From assembly GCA_012842085.1 (NCBI GenBank), contig DUTM01000007.1, positions 50,573 through 114,572 on the forward strand: DNA of 64,000 nt, in the 5' to 3' direction. The position numbers and the translations under genes were made by a program. A model generated the notes under the pieces. That model was not told the DNA's origin, searched no databases, and was given only the letters and a program-made list of their open reading frames with translations. Position 1 is the first letter of the stretch, and the number at the start of each line of letters is the position of its first letter. This DNA comes from Mycobacteriales bacterium. Lineage in GTDB: Bacteria; Actinomycetota; Actinomycetes; Mycobacteriales; Mycobacteriaceae. This document shows, one piece after another, positions 30,697-40,691 of this stretch.

Positions 30697-31995
30697 CTAG
30701 TGCATTTCCGGGGTCGTTTGCTGCTCCCGTGCGATCTGTTTATCCAGCTTATCATGGTTGGCAGCGTTCCAGAACTTGGCGTGGTACTCCTCCAGCGTCA
30801 TCTGCTGCAGATTCGGGGGACCCATGCGCCAATCCTCCAACGGAGCGAACCGAATACTCTGCAACAAATGCTCCTCTGTGGGGCTCACCTGCCATGTTTC
30901 GGGGGCGAGTGTGGTGCCCTGCGCACGGGCAGCTAGCTCCCGCTTATAAAGATCCGCTACACCTTTGCCCATCACCCAATGCCCACTCAACGTGGGATGA
31001 ACAGGCACATTAGCCTCCGGAAAACCACTCGCCGACAGCGTCCGCAAGAATGGCGCACCGCAAGCACCGTCAACCGCTGCCTTTTCGGCTGCAGGGTTGT
31101 AGTACAGCACTCCCGCAGCTTGGGCAGCCAGCCGGATTTGGCGGTTCAGCAACCCAAAAATGCGGTTAATGAATGCCAGGTCCTCGGGCGGGGCAACCTT
31201 GGCGATGTCGCAGTCGGTGGAAACATCCGGGATCACATTAAAGTAGCCCATCGCGATGACGACAGCATCCTCCGCCGCCCGCTGTTTGGCGTCCCGATAC
31301 ATGTAGGTGAGCGCCGGCAGCATGCCCTTAATCCGCCGCGCCATATCTGGGCCCAGCGCCTCCTGGCAAGGGTTAGCCTGCGGGTCAGCGTTGGGGCCAA
31401 ACCATTTAGTGGCGCATTTCAGCATCTCCAGCAGTTGCGAATCGCTATAGACACTGTTGCCGCCCAGGCTCACAACCACCAGCTTGGAGTTGCGATCAAT
31501 CGTCAACCGCTGTGCCAGCTTCGGCACAGGGAAAATAAACGAATTGCCGGTGTGCCAATAATGTTTCAAATTGGCGCCAGCACAGGCAGCATCCCTCATG
31601 GGCAGGCCAGTCTGTTGGCCCACCATGTAGCCAAAGCCGATGGCATTGTGGAAGCACGGCTCAAGCAGGGTGGTGCCCAGAAAAGCAGTAGTGGTGTAAG
31701 AGTCGCCGATACTCACTGCGTGCGGAGCATCGGTTCGGAAACCGCCGTCGTTTAGCGGCTGGATCAGCGCCGGAGTGTCATTATCCGCCACCGGGATAAT
31801 GTCAATCTTTTTGCTGTCTTCATCAGAGCTGATTTCTGGGAGAGGAAAACCGGGGGTGTTGTAATCGGGGTCGTACGCTGGGTCGGGGCCCCAGCTCAGC
31901 GCATTCGCACTGGGGGCACCCACCATTCCGAGAGAGCCAGTAACGAGACCCACGATCGCCAAACAGGCGACCACGATTCTTTTGAAGGAGTCCAT
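30697..31995 (-). CDS. Secreted SGNH/GDSL-type hydrolase, copy 2
   Basis: This paralog of the 29252-30550 protein, also 432 residues, has a signal peptide (about 1-32), SIGDSYTTTAFLG with the catalytic serine (about 97), SLGGNSVYSDSQ, and HPTLSGHWVMGKG near the end. The two align along nearly their whole length by eye, including PDYNTPGFPLP just after the signal peptide, which points to tandem duplication. The 42-base gap from the upstream dehydrogenase gene allows co-transcription. The 146-base gap before copy 1 could hold a separate promoter. Confidence 0.88.
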   Translation of the reverse strand: MDSFKRIVVACLAIVGLVTGSLGMVGAPSANALSWGPDPAYDPDYNTPGFPLPEISSDEDSKKIDIIPVADNDTPALIQPLNDGGFRTDAPHAVSIGDSYTTTAFLGTTLLEPCFHNAIGFGYMVGQQTGLPMRDAACAGANLKHYWHTGNSFIFPVPKLAQRLTIDRNSKLVVVSLGGNSVYSDSQLLEMLKCATKWFGPNADPQANPCQEALGPDMARRIKGMLPALTYMYRDAKQRAAEDAVVIAMGYFNVIPDVSTDCDIAKVAPPEDLAFINRIFGLLNRQIRLAAQAAGVLYYNPAAEKAAVDGACGAPFLRTLSASGFPEANVPVHPTLSGHWVMGKGVADLYKRELAARAQGTTLAPETWQVSPTEEHLLQSIRFAPLEDWRMGPPNLQQMTLEEYHAKFWNAANHDKLDKQIAREQQTTPEMH

Positions 31996-32037
31996 AGATT
32001 CTCCTCAGGGGCGAGTCGCGACCCCGTTGGCCGCGAG

Positions 32038-32847
32038 TTAACTCGAAATGCTGCGGTAGTAGAAGCCGAACACGGCCGTCATCAACCGCACAGGTAGGAA
32101 TTGGCTCAAATACATGGCCGGTCCCCAAACACCGCCGGGCACCACCATGGCTTTGTTTTTATCAACGCCGCGCATAGCCTCCTTCGCCACGCGCTGCGGG
32201 GTCATGAACGTAAATTCGGGAAGCCCCAGAATCTTGCCCTGGCCAGGGTCGGAGAGCATGCGGGTGGAGGTCCAGTTGGGGCACACCGTGGTGGTGTTGA
32301 CACCTGTGTTGCGGGCCTTCAGCTCGTTGTTCATGGCCAAGGAGAATTGCCGCACATAGGCTTTCGTAGCGGCGTAAATATTCTGCTCCGGGATCGCCAC
32401 CCAGGAGGCGGTGGACGCCATGTTCACAATCTGGCCATGTCCGCGCTCCACCATGTCCTTGGAGGCCAAAGTGGCAAGAGTGGTGAGCGCCTTCATGTTG
32501 ACGTCCAACATGTCGTTGTTGGTGGTGACGGAGGACTCGTGGACAGGCTCGTTGCGGAGAATGCCCGCATTGTTGATGAGCAGTTCCACATTCAGTCCCG
32601 CATCAGTAACCGCCTGGTAGAGGTCCTGCGGGCCAGTTTCGGTGGCCAAGTCCATGGGGAAAACATAAACCGGAACCGAGTACTTGTCGCGCAGTTCACC
32701 CGCAAGCTGGTCGAGCTTGTCTGCGTCCCGGCCGGAGATGGCGAGCGGGAAACCCCGCTGGGCGCATTCTTCACAGTAGGCGACACCAATGCCGCCGTAG
32801 GCGCCGGTGATGAGGGCAACGTCCTGGGTGTTGCTAAATCTAATCAT
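32038..32847 (-). CDS. Short-chain dehydrogenase/reductase
   Basis: The protein of about 269 residues has the NAD(P)-binding motif TGAYGGIG (about 13-20), NNAG (about 92-95) and the catalytic Ser-Tyr-Lys set in MASTASWVAIPEQNIYAATK (about 140-160). It belongs to the classical SDR family; the substrate cannot be read. ATG at 32847 is preferred because the SDR fold begins just after it; the frame is open to 32895. It follows the distal PASTA kinase by about 100 bases and precedes the SGNH hydrolases, which may make a lipid-related trio (inference). Confidence 0.85.
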   Translation of the reverse strand: MIRFSNTQDVALITGAYGGIGVAYCEECAQRGFPLAISGRDADKLDQLAGELRDKYSVPVYVFPMDLATETGPQDLYQAVTDAGLNVELLINNAGILRNEPVHESSVTTNNDMLDVNMKALTTLATLASKDMVERGHGQIVNMASTASWVAIPEQNIYAATKAYVRQFSLAMNNELKARNTGVNTTTVCPNWTSTRMLSDPGQGKILGLPEFTFMTPQRVAKEAMRGVDKNKAMVVPGGVWGPAMYLSQFLPVRLMTAVFGFYYRSISS

Positions 32848-32946
32848 GATTTGAGCGTATACATTGCGGGGCAGCTGCGCAGGAAGTACCGCCAAAAATG
32901 TCGCGCATTTGGTGGCGTGGCTCGCTGGCTGCGCCGGGCGGTGCAG

Positions 32947-35310
32947 CTACAGAACTTGCAGCTGGTACACGTAGAGCGTTACTTCTTCATCCGCAGAGAT
33001 CGGTTTGCCGGGGTCGGGGTCCTGGTCGGACACTAAACCGGCTTGGCCAATATTGCGGGTGGGGACACTCACCACGGTGATGTGGCCCTGCCAGCCCATG
33101 TTTTCGAGGGTGGCGATGGCGGCGTCGCGTTCCATGCCGCGCAGGTTGGGGGCCACCATTTGGCTGCCGTTGGAGACCAGGAGGGTGACGGTGTCACCTT
33201 CGTTGGCTTTCTCCCGCGGGTTGGTGCCGACGACGGTGCCACGTTTCTCGGCCGAATCCACGTAGCGGGTTTCCACTTTAAACCCAGCATCTTCCAGGTT
33301 GGCGGTGGCGCGTTCCACCGTCATCCCCTGCGTGGCAGGAATATAAATGGACGAGTCGCCGGTGCCGATCATCAGCTGGATCTCCTGCTTGGGGGACACA
33401 CTAGAGCCGAACGGCACGTTGAGGCGCACCACTTTGCCCTTCAGTTTGGGTGAAGACGGCACCTTCTTGCTGTCCTTGGCGACCTTAAGGCCTACTAGGC
33501 TGAGTTTTTCGCGCGCCTCTTTCTCCTTCATGCCGCGCACATCCGGCACCTCAATGGGTCCCTTGCCGGAGGACACAATCACTGTGATGCGTCCCCCGCG
33601 TGCCACCATGGTGCTGGCGGCTGGGTCGGTGCGCACCACCATTCCGCGGGGCACAGTGTTGGAGGGTTCCGCGTCGAGGGTGACGGTGAAACCCTGGCTG
33701 CGAAGCTGTTCAGCAGCGGGTTCAGCCTTCATATTGGTAACGTCGGCGACCGCCACTTGGCTGGCGAAAATAGACACCCCGGTGATGGCTTCGGTAATAA
33801 CAATGCCGGCAGCCGCTACACCAATCAGGATCGCCAATGCGGTGGCGACTTTTTTCAGGCGGCGACGGAGGCGGGTGCGCTTCGAATCCTCTTCCGAGAC
33901 AGAATCGGTGGAAGCTTTAGAGTCGCTTGATTCCGCTGTGGCGCTGGACTTGTAGTCAGAGTCGGCAGTACTTCCCGTGCCTTTCGCTCCTCCCGCGCTG
34001 CCGCTACTGCCTGTGCCCAGCTTTTCTACCGGAACAGTCTGCAGCGTGGCGGTGGGTGCAGTGGAGTCAACATCTTCCGTGTCGCGTGGGGGAGTGGTAT
34101 CAGCAGAGTCGGCTTTGTCGTCGCCGTTGTCGCCTAGGGGACCAAAGTGCACACCCGTTTCGGTAATGGGTTTGCGCTGCTCTGCAGTTTCTTCCTTAAC
34201 GTCGCGGGACACTTGGGCACGGTTGGCTTGGCCACTGGCCGCGGCAGCTGCCATCATGGCAGCAATGGAGGTGGGTGCAGAGACTCCCGCCTCTCGGGGA
34301 GTGGTGGCACCATTATCGGCAACGTCACCAACAGTACCGTCAACAGCACCAACACCGTCATCGGCTGCGCCTAAACCAGCAGCGCCAGCCCCGGCGGCAG
34401 CGCCGAGTTTGTCCAGGGTAGCGTCGTCCAGAACAGCATGGGGTTGGGTGTCTTGGTTGCTGGTCATGGCGGTGGGGGTTTGGCCATGCAGCACAGTCAC
34501 CAGATCGGCTTCCATCTCGCCCGCGCTCTGGTAGCGGTCATCCGGGTTTTTGGCCAGCGCCTTCAGCACCACCGCATCCAATTCGTAGGGGACCAGGTCG
34601 TTCAGCTGGCTGGGTGGGCGCACCGGCTCCTGCACATGCTGGTAGGCGATCGCGATTGGGGAGTCCCCCTCGAAGGGTGCCTGCCCAGTAATCGCCTCGT
34701 AGAGGACACATCCGGTGGAGTAAATATCGGAGCGGGCATCCACGGTTTGGCCGCGTGCCTGCTCCGGCGACAAGTACTGGGCGGTGCCCATCACTTCGGA
34801 GGTACCGGTCATGGAGGTGGGGTGGGTGAGGACCCGGGCGATCCCAAAGTCCATCACTTTCACTTTGCCGGTGTTGGTGATCATGATGTTGCCGGGCTTA
34901 ATGTCCCGGTGCACAATCCCCATTTCGTGGCTGTAGTGGAGGGCTGAACACACGTCGGCCATAATGTGCATGGCTCGCTGCGGGTAGAGCGCCCCATCCT
35001 CTTTCACAATATGGCGGAGGGTCTGTCCCCGCACCAGCTCCATCACAATGTAGGGAACGGTTTCGTCGTCTTCGCTGGCGATGGCGGCGTCGTGCACGGC
35101 CACAATATTGGGGTGGTTGAGCCGGGCACTGTTGCGGGCCTCGTTGCGGAAACGCTCCAGGAAGGTGGTGTCGCGAGCCAGGTCGGGGCGGAGGATTTTG
35201 ATGGCAACCTCACGCTGCAGCACCGTGTCGGTTGCTGCCCGAACCTCGCTCATGCCGCCGTAGCCGAGGATTCCCCCCAGCTCGTAGCGGTCGTTCAACA
35301 AACCTTCCAT
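32947..35310 (-). CDS. pknB: Ser/Thr kinase with PASTA repeats, PknB type (distal copy)
   Basis: PknB-type kinases sense peptidoglycan fragments outside and control wall growth inside. This 787-residue protein has an N-terminal kinase (about 8-270: VAIKIL lysine, HRDIKPGN catalytic loop, DFGIAR, GTAQYLSPEQ), a long disordered Thr/Ser/Glu-rich linker (about 280-480), one membrane helix (about 490-510) and four PASTA repeats. All catalytic residues are present. It begins 14 bases after the stop of a second, very similar PASTA kinase, so relatives' single pknB is doubled here. Which copy is the functional pknB ortholog is unclear; this one sits at the operon end like mycobacterial pknB. Confidence 0.93.
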   Translation of the reverse strand: MEGLLNDRYELGGILGYGGMSEVRAATDTVLQREVAIKILRPDLARDTTFLERFRNEARNSARLNHPNIVAVHDAAIASEDDETVPYIVMELVRGQTLRHIVKEDGALYPQRAMHIMADVCSALHYSHEMGIVHRDIKPGNIMITNTGKVKVMDFGIARVLTHPTSMTGTSEVMGTAQYLSPEQARGQTVDARSDIYSTGCVLYEAITGQAPFEGDSPIAIAYQHVQEPVRPPSQLNDLVPYELDAVVLKALAKNPDDRYQSAGEMEADLVTVLHGQTPTAMTSNQDTQPHAVLDDATLDKLGAAAGAGAAGLGAADDGVGAVDGTVGDVADNGATTPREAGVSAPTSIAAMMAAAAASGQANRAQVSRDVKEETAEQRKPITETGVHFGPLGDNGDDKADSADTTPPRDTEDVDSTAPTATLQTVPVEKLGTGSSGSAGGAKGTGSTADSDYKSSATAESSDSKASTDSVSEEDSKRTRLRRRLKKVATALAILIGVAAAGIVITEAITGVSIFASQVAVADVTNMKAEPAAEQLRSQGFTVTLDAEPSNTVPRGMVVRTDPAASTMVARGGRITVIVSSGKGPIEVPDVRGMKEKEAREKLSLVGLKVAKDSKKVPSSPKLKGKVVRLNVPFGSSVSPKQEIQLMIGTGDSSIYIPATQGMTVERATANLEDAGFKVETRYVDSAEKRGTVVGTNPREKANEGDTVTLLVSNGSQMVAPNLRGMERDAAIATLENMGWQGHITVVSVPTRNIGQAGLVSDQDPDPGKPISADEEVTLYVYQLQVL

Positions 35311-35324
35311 GGCTGGCCCTGGCC

Positions 35325-37400
35325 TTACGGCAAATTCAGCTCGTAGACGGTAACACTCACCGGCGCGTCCTTCGGCACTTCGGAGCCGGCCGCCGGGTAC
35401 TGTTTCGCCACGCGGTTGATTCTTGCCAGGTTGAGGGTGCCGGTGCGGCTCTCATTCAGCTGGCCTTCCCAACCGGCAGCGCGCAGTCGAGTGCGAGCAC
35501 CAGCGACGGTGCTGTTCACCAGGTCCGGCATGATGATGAGGGTGCCATCGGAGACCACCAGGGTGACGGTGTCGCCTTCGGAAAGGTCGTCACCCGCACC
35601 CTCCAGGCGGAGCACTTCGCCGGCGGGGCGGCTGGAGGCTACCGTCTGGCGGCGCACCTTCAGCTTCTCCTTCTTCAGCAGCTCAGTGGCCTCATTCGCT
35701 TTCATGCCCACCACATCGGGGACCTTCACGGGGCGTTTGCCGGAGCCAATGTAGAGCTGAATGGGCTTATTGGGGTCGATCTTCTTGCCGGCTTTCACAC
35801 TGGTGCCCACCACTTTGCCCTCATCGTCTTCATCGGAGGGCTTCTTCTTGGTGGCGGACTCCACCGGAATACCGGTGAGCTCCAGTTTCAGGCGTGCCTC
35901 ATCGGGCTCCATGCCGGAAACGTTCGGAACCTTAATGGGTTCCCCACCGGTGGCCACATAGAGCGTAATGGGGGTTTCTTTGGTGACGCGGCTACCGGCG
36001 GCAGGGTTGGTGCGCACAATGGTGCCGTGGGTTTGGGTGCGGATGTAGTTCACCCGGACGGTCACCGTGTAGCCACGCTCATCCAGGCTCTTGTAAATGG
36101 GTTCCGCTTCCCGACCCTTGAAGTCTTCCATCTGGTCGGCGGCCGCAATATTAATTTCGGGGTTTTGCACCAGGCCAAAGTAGATGCCGGTGCCGCCCAA
36201 CAGCAACGCCAAGATGGCGACCAGCGAGAGCAGCACCTTGGTGCTGGCCTTCACTTTGCGTTTGTCGCCCTTCTTGCCTTTCTTGGCGCCGTCCTCTGTG
36301 GCCTCATCTCCGGAGCCACCAGAGCCGGGGACCAGGAATTGGCGCCAGGCGGGGGCGTCTTCCCCAGCCTCGCCACTGGCCTCCACCACAGGTAGTTCGC
36401 CGGTGGTGACGGCATCGGGGGCAACCGCTTGGGCGTCGCCCACTTTGCCGGATTCAGGCAGCTGCAAAATGCTGGTGTTGAGGACCAGCGCCTCGGTGGG
36501 GTTGTCGTCGGCGGCCAGGGTGGCACCCATCTGCTGATAGTCGGGGAGCACCACTTTGGTGGCGACGGTTTCGCCCAGTACCTCTTCGATGGCTTCCTGG
36601 AAGTCGCCGGAATTCTGGTAGCGATCTTCCGGATGTTTAGCCAGCGCCTTCATCACCACGTCATCCAGCTCGGGGCTGATGTCGGGGTTGATGCTGCTGG
36701 GTGGCATGACGTCGTCTTGCACATGTTTGCAGGCGACAGCCACCGCCGTCTCCGCCTCGAAGGGGGGCTTGCCGGTGAGGCATTCGTAGAGTACGCAGCC
36801 GAGTGCATAAATGTCGGCGCGGTAGTCGATGTTGTGTCCCATGGCGTGCTCGGGGCTGATGTATTGGGCGGTGCCGAACACGGTGGCAGTCTGCGTCAAC
36901 TGCTGCATGTCGTCTGCTGCGCGGCTAATACCAAAGTCCATAACCTTGGGGACGCCGGTGACGGTGAGCATAATGTTGCCGGGTTTAATGTCCCGGTGAA
37001 TAATGCCCATCTGGTGCGAATAGTCCAGCGCATTGGCCACTTTAGCAATCGTGCGGAGGGCTTCTTTTTGGTCCAGTTTGCCTTCGTTGGCGACGATGTC
37101 GCGGAGTGTGGGTCCCCCCAGTTTCTCCATCACAATGTAGGAGATGGTGCCGTCTTTAGTGACGGATTCCCCAGTGTCGTAGATGGCGACAATATTGGGG
37201 TGGTTGAGGCTGGCACTGTTGCGTGCTTCCCGTCGGAAACGTTCTAAAAAGTTTTGGTCGCGGGCAAGATCCGCACGCAGAATTTTGATGGCCACGTCCC
37301 GGTTCAAGAGGGTGTCGCGTGCAGAGCGTACTTCGCTCATGCCACCGTAGCCAAGAACGTCGCCGAGTTCGTAGCGACCATTCAGTCTTCCGCTAATCAC
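35325..37400 (-). CDS. Ser/Thr kinase with PASTA repeats, second PknB-like copy
   Basis: This protein of about 691 residues has a kinase domain (about 10-270: [33 protein letters not shown]), a shorter linker than the neighbouring kinase, one membrane helix (about 405-425) and four PASTA-like repeats, the first degenerate. GTG at 37400 is preferred: it overlaps the pknA stop codon by eight bases and has AGGA upstream, so translation is coupled; the frame is open to 37445. All catalytic motifs are intact. Mycobacteria and corynebacteria have pknA-pknB here, so this extra PASTA kinase is unusual. Confidence 0.92.
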   Translation of the reverse strand: MISGRLNGRYELGDVLGYGGMSEVRSARDTLLNRDVAIKILRADLARDQNFLERFRREARNSASLNHPNIVAIYDTGESVTKDGTISYIVMEKLGGPTLRDIVANEGKLDQKEALRTIAKVANALDYSHQMGIIHRDIKPGNIMLTVTGVPKVMDFGISRAADDMQQLTQTATVFGTAQYISPEHAMGHNIDYRADIYALGCVLYECLTGKPPFEAETAVAVACKHVQDDVMPPSSINPDISPELDDVVMKALAKHPEDRYQNSGDFQEAIEEVLGETVATKVVLPDYQQMGATLAADDNPTEALVLNTSILQLPESGKVGDAQAVAPDAVTTGELPVVEASGEAGEDAPAWRQFLVPGSGGSGDEATEDGAKKGKKGDKRKVKASTKVLLSLVAILALLLGGTGIYFGLVQNPEINIAAADQMEDFKGREAEPIYKSLDERGYTVTVRVNYIRTQTHGTIVRTNPAAGSRVTKETPITLYVATGGEPIKVPNVSGMEPDEARLKLELTGIPVESATKKKPSDEDDEGKVVGTSVKAGKKIDPNKPIQLYIGSGKRPVKVPDVVGMKANEATELLKKEKLKVRRQTVASSRPAGEVLRLEGAGDDLSEGDTVTLVVSDGTLIIMPDLVNSTVAGARTRLRAAGWEGQLNESRTGTLNLARINRVAKQYPAAGSEVPKDAPVSVTVYELNLP

Positions 37401-39219
37401 GTCGTGTCCTGTTGTGTCGGGGGTTGGGTAGGGGCGTTGGTTCAATTTCAGTGATCTCTATATCGCTGTTGACATAATCCACATTGCTAGCCGGTTCGCT
37501 GGTGGGGGTCACAATGGTTTCCGTTGGGCTGCTGGTGTTGGTGGGGTCACTGGTGCTGGTGTCGGTTTCCGTGATGGTCACCGTGGTGGGACTAGTGGTT
37601 TGGGTTTTGGTGCTGGTCTTCGTCTGGGTTTTGGTACTCGTTTTGGTGGTCGTGATGGGTTGGGGTTTTTCGGTTGTTGCCTCGGCCGTGCGGTCGTCCC
37701 TCACCCGGTTGTCTGAGTCGTCTTTAGTACGCAGCGTGGTGGTGTGGGTGTGGGTGACGGTGGGCTGGTTGGTGGGCAGGTCGGAGTTCCCCATTGCTTC
37801 GTAGGCGATGTAGGCAATGATGCCAATAATCGCCAGAATACCCACAATAATGGCAATGATCTTGGGGGCGGTGAGGCCCTTGGGTTCTTCCGGTTCCTCT
37901 ACTCGGCGGGGTGCGTCGTGGGGGAAGGGGCCGCCACCCATGGGGCCGGCGACGGGTCCGCCACCGGTGGTGGGTCCGGGTGGCACACCTTGGGCGCCCG
38001 CAGCTGCCGCGCTTCCGGCTCCGCTTCCCGCAGCTGCAGCGCCTGCACCAGCAGCCGCGCCAGCAGCACCGGCACCAGTTCCTGCGGTGCTTGATTCTGC
38101 GCCGGCAGGAATATTGGATTGCGGGGTTTGTTTCTGTTGGGAGGGGATGGCGTAGGTGCGCAGTTGCGCAGAGCTGGGGTCTTTTCCGGCCGAGGCACCC
38201 ATGGCGCCAGCAGCACCCGCCACGCCTTTCACCCCGGCCATACTGCCGGGCTTCATGGGCTCATCGGGGGTGTCACCCGCGATTTCGGCTGCGCTGTTGA
38301 CGGCCTTTTGCAGTTCTTTCTGCATGTCGTCAGCGCCAATGCTGGCATTGCCAGAGGTCACCGACTCGGGCAGCGGCGCCGCATTGCCGGCCTGCACCTG
38401 GGAAACGGCTCGCGCAAATTCGGAACCATCCTTGTAGCGGGCCTTCGGGTCTTTGCGCAGCGCTATCGCAATCAGGTTGCGGACATTCGCTGGAATTTCA
38501 GGCGGCAGCGGGTTGGGGCTGGTGGTCACATGCTGCATGGCAGCAGTAACGGAGCCCTCCCCATCGAAGGGACGTTTGCCGGCGATCGCCTCATAGCCCA
38601 CAATGCCCAGCGAGTAGACGTCGGAGGCACAGGTGGCTTCCTTGCCGATGGCCTGTTCGGGGCTGATGTATTGTGCGGTGCCCATGACGGTGCCGGTGGC
38701 GGTGATGGGTACCGAGTCCACTGCTTTGGCAATACCGAAGTCGGAGATTTTTACCCGGCCGCGGGGGGTAATAAGAATGTTGCCGGGTTTGATGTCGCGG
38801 TGAACAATGCCCTCTTCGTGGGCGGCGGAGAGTCCTTGCGCCGTCTGGGAGAGCATGTCGAGTGCTTGCGCCACCGTCAACTTCTCTAAACGTCCCAGAG
38901 CGTGGCTGAGGGACTCGGCGTGGACAAGCTCCATCACGAGGTAGGCGATGTTGTCGCCGCCGTCGGTGTCCTCGAATTCGCCGTAGTCGAAGACGGAAAC
39001 AATGTTGGGGTGGTTGAGGCGTGCGGTGGTGCGGGCTTCTTCCCGGAAGCGGCTCAAGAAGTTGGGGTCTGCCGAGAATTCCGATTTGAGAATCTTGATC
39101 GCTACGTCACGGTCGAGCACGGTGTCGCGAGCTAGCCACACTTGCCCCATGCCACCGGTGGCAATGAGGGATTCAATGCGGTACCGGTCGGAGATGGTGG
39201 TGTTGGGTCCGATGATCAT
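37393..39219 (-). CDS. pknA: Ser/Thr protein kinase PknA
   Basis: The 608-residue protein has a kinase domain (about 10-275: GGMGQVWLA glycine loop, [33 protein letters not shown]), a long Ala/Gly/Pro-rich linker (about 300-445), one membrane helix (about 452-472) and an outer Thr-rich tail without PASTA repeats. That layout and the place after pbpA identify PknA, which phosphorylates division and wall-synthesis proteins. Its ATG overlaps the pbpA stop (ATGA type), and its end overlaps the next kinase. It is longer than the 431-residue M. tuberculosis PknA, mainly through the linker and Thr-rich tail. Confidence 0.93.
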   Translation of the reverse strand: MIIGPNTTISDRYRIESLIATGGMGQVWLARDTVLDRDVAIKILKSEFSADPNFLSRFREEARTTARLNHPNIVSVFDYGEFEDTDGGDNIAYLVMELVHAESLSHALGRLEKLTVAQALDMLSQTAQGLSAAHEEGIVHRDIKPGNILITPRGRVKISDFGIAKAVDSVPITATGTVMGTAQYISPEQAIGKEATCASDVYSLGIVGYEAIAGKRPFDGEGSVTAAMQHVTTSPNPLPPEIPANVRNLIAIALRKDPKARYKDGSEFARAVSQVQAGNAAPLPESVTSGNASIGADDMQKELQKAVNSAAEIAGDTPDEPMKPGSMAGVKGVAGAAGAMGASAGKDPSSAQLRTYAIPSQQKQTPQSNIPAGAESSTAGTGAGAAGAAAGAGAAAAGSGAGSAAAAGAQGVPPGPTTGGGPVAGPMGGGPFPHDAPRRVEEPEEPKGLTAPKIIAIIVGILAIIGIIAYIAYEAMGNSDLPTNQPTVTHTHTTTLRTKDDSDNRVRDDRTAEATTEKPQPITTTKTSTKTQTKTSTKTQTTSPTTVTITETDTSTSDPTNTSSPTETIVTPTSEPASNVDYVNSDIEITEIEPTPLPNPRHNRTRRD

Positions 39220-40691
39220 CGACGGGCTCCTTCCGCAACTGCGGCTTTGAGCACGGCACGGCCAATGGGGCCGGCTACCGTGGCGCCAACGGCTCCGCGT
39301 GACACGCCTGGACCCTTCTCAACCATGACGGCGACTGCGACGTCATAGCCGGGTACAAAGGCGATGTACCAGGTGTAGGGGACAGACTTGCTGGAGTCGG
39401 TGCCGTGTTCGGCGGTACCGGTTTTGGAGGCCACAGGAATGTCGAGTTTTCCTCCACCACCGGCGTATTTTTCAGCGGTTATCATCAGGTCGGTGAGTTG
39501 GCGGGCAACTGCCGGGCTGATGGCGCGGTTTAGTTCTTTCGGTTTCGCTTCGTAAAGGACGGTCAGGTCTTGGGCGGTTTCGGCAGCCACCATGTAGGGA
39601 TCCATGCGGACACCATTGTTGGCGATGGTGGCGGCGATGACTGCGTTTTGCAGCGGCGTGAGGGAGACGTCGCGCTGCCCAATGGAGGACTGGGCGAGGG
39701 CGGCCGAATCCCGAATGTCGCCAATGGTGCTGGCGGTATTGGAAGCACCCAAGTTTTCGTAGACTTCCCCGATGCCGAAGGCTTTCGACACCCGTTCGAA
39801 GTCTCTAATGGTGAGGCGGGTGGACAGTTCCGCGAACGGTACGTTGCAGGAGTAGGCGAAGGCCATCTCGAAGGTGCCGCCGCCACAGTATTGGCCACCG
39901 TAGTTTTCTAGGGGGGTGACGGTGTCGGGCAGGATGGTGCGCGCGTTCTGGTTCACCGGGGTGTCGGGGGTGACGCCCTTTTGGAGGAGTGCTGCAGTGG
40001 TAATCACCTTGAAGGTGGATCCTGGGGGCAGCGGGTTGTTGGTGGCGCGGTTGAGGAGCGGCTGGTCTTTGGCGTTGCGGAGCGCCTCGTCGGTGGCGTT
40101 CACAACGTTATTGTCGTAGCTGGCGAAAAGGGTGGGGTCGAAGCTGGGGCTGCTGGCCAAGGCCAGGATTGCTCCCGTGGATGGCTGGATGGCCACCACA
40201 CCGCCCACCAGCGGACCCGCGCCAACGCCTTTCTGCAGGCTGCGCCATGCGGCGCGTTGCAGCTTGGGCTGCAGAGTAAGGATGACGTTGCCGCCCCGGC
40301 GGTCGCGTCCCGTGAAGAGGTCCACGATGCGGGTGCCGAACAGTTTGTCGTCCATGCCGCTTAAAATGCTGTCTTCGCTGTATTCGATGCCGGTGCGGGA
40401 GTAGAGGCTGTAGTAGCCGGTGACGGGCGCCCACATTTCGGGGTTGCCACTGTAGTAGCGCTGATATTTGTTGCTGTTGCTGTCGATCTGGCGGCTGGCG
40501 GCCAAGACGAGGCCATCAGCGGTGATCTGTCCGCGCTGCTGGGTGAACTCCATCATTTGGGTGCGGGCAAAGTTGCGCGGGTTGGCGCGCAGGCTGGGGC
40601 CCCTGACGGCTTGCACCACGGTGAGGTTGAGGAGCAGCACAACAAGGAGTACGCCAGCGGCTGTGGCGACACGACGAATCGTTTTATTCAT
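39216..40691 (-). CDS. pbpA: Class B penicillin-binding protein PbpA
   Basis: This transpeptidase cross-links peptidoglycan together with RodA. The 491-residue protein has one N-terminal membrane helix (about 9-28), a PBP dimer-type region and the transpeptidase motifs PPGSTFK (SxxK, about 226), SCN (SxN, about 281) and [10 protein letters not shown] (KTG, about 426). Length and motif spacing match PbpA of mycobacteria (Rv0016c). Start and stop overlap rodA and pknA by a few bases, showing a tightly coupled operon. Confidence 0.96.
   Translation of the reverse strand: MNKTIRRVATAAGVLLVVLLLNLTVVQAVRGPSLRANPRNFARTQMMEFTQQRGQITADGLVLAASRQIDSNSNKYQRYYSGNPEMWAPVTGYYSLYSRTGIEYSEDSILSGMDDKLFGTRIVDLFTGRDRRGGNVILTLQPKLQRAAWRSLQKGVGAGPLVGGVVAIQPSTGAILALASSPSFDPTLFASYDNNVVNATDEALRNAKDQPLLNRATNNPLPPGSTFKVITTAALLQKGVTPDTPVNQNARTILPDTVTPLENYGGQYCGGGTFEMAFAYSCNVPFAELSTRLTIRDFERVSKAFGIGEVYENLGASNTASTIGDIRDSAALAQSSIGQRDVSLTPLQNAVIAATIANNGVRMDPYMVAAETAQDLTVLYEAKPKELNRAISPAVARQLTDLMITAEKYAGGGGKLDIPVASKTGTAEHGTDSSKSVPYTWYIAFVPGYDVAVAVMVEKGPGVSRGAVGATVAGPIGRAVLKAAVAEGARR

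Noticed and set aside
29534..31755. Similar plus-strand frames opposite both SGNH genes
   Set aside because: The resemblance between them simply reflects the paralogy of the real genes on the minus strand.
33043..38889. Many plus-strand frames of 100-390 residues opposite the kinase genes
   Set aside because: They mirror the kinase and PASTA coding pattern, lack starts with ribosome-binding sites, and have His/Gly/Val-rich shadow composition.
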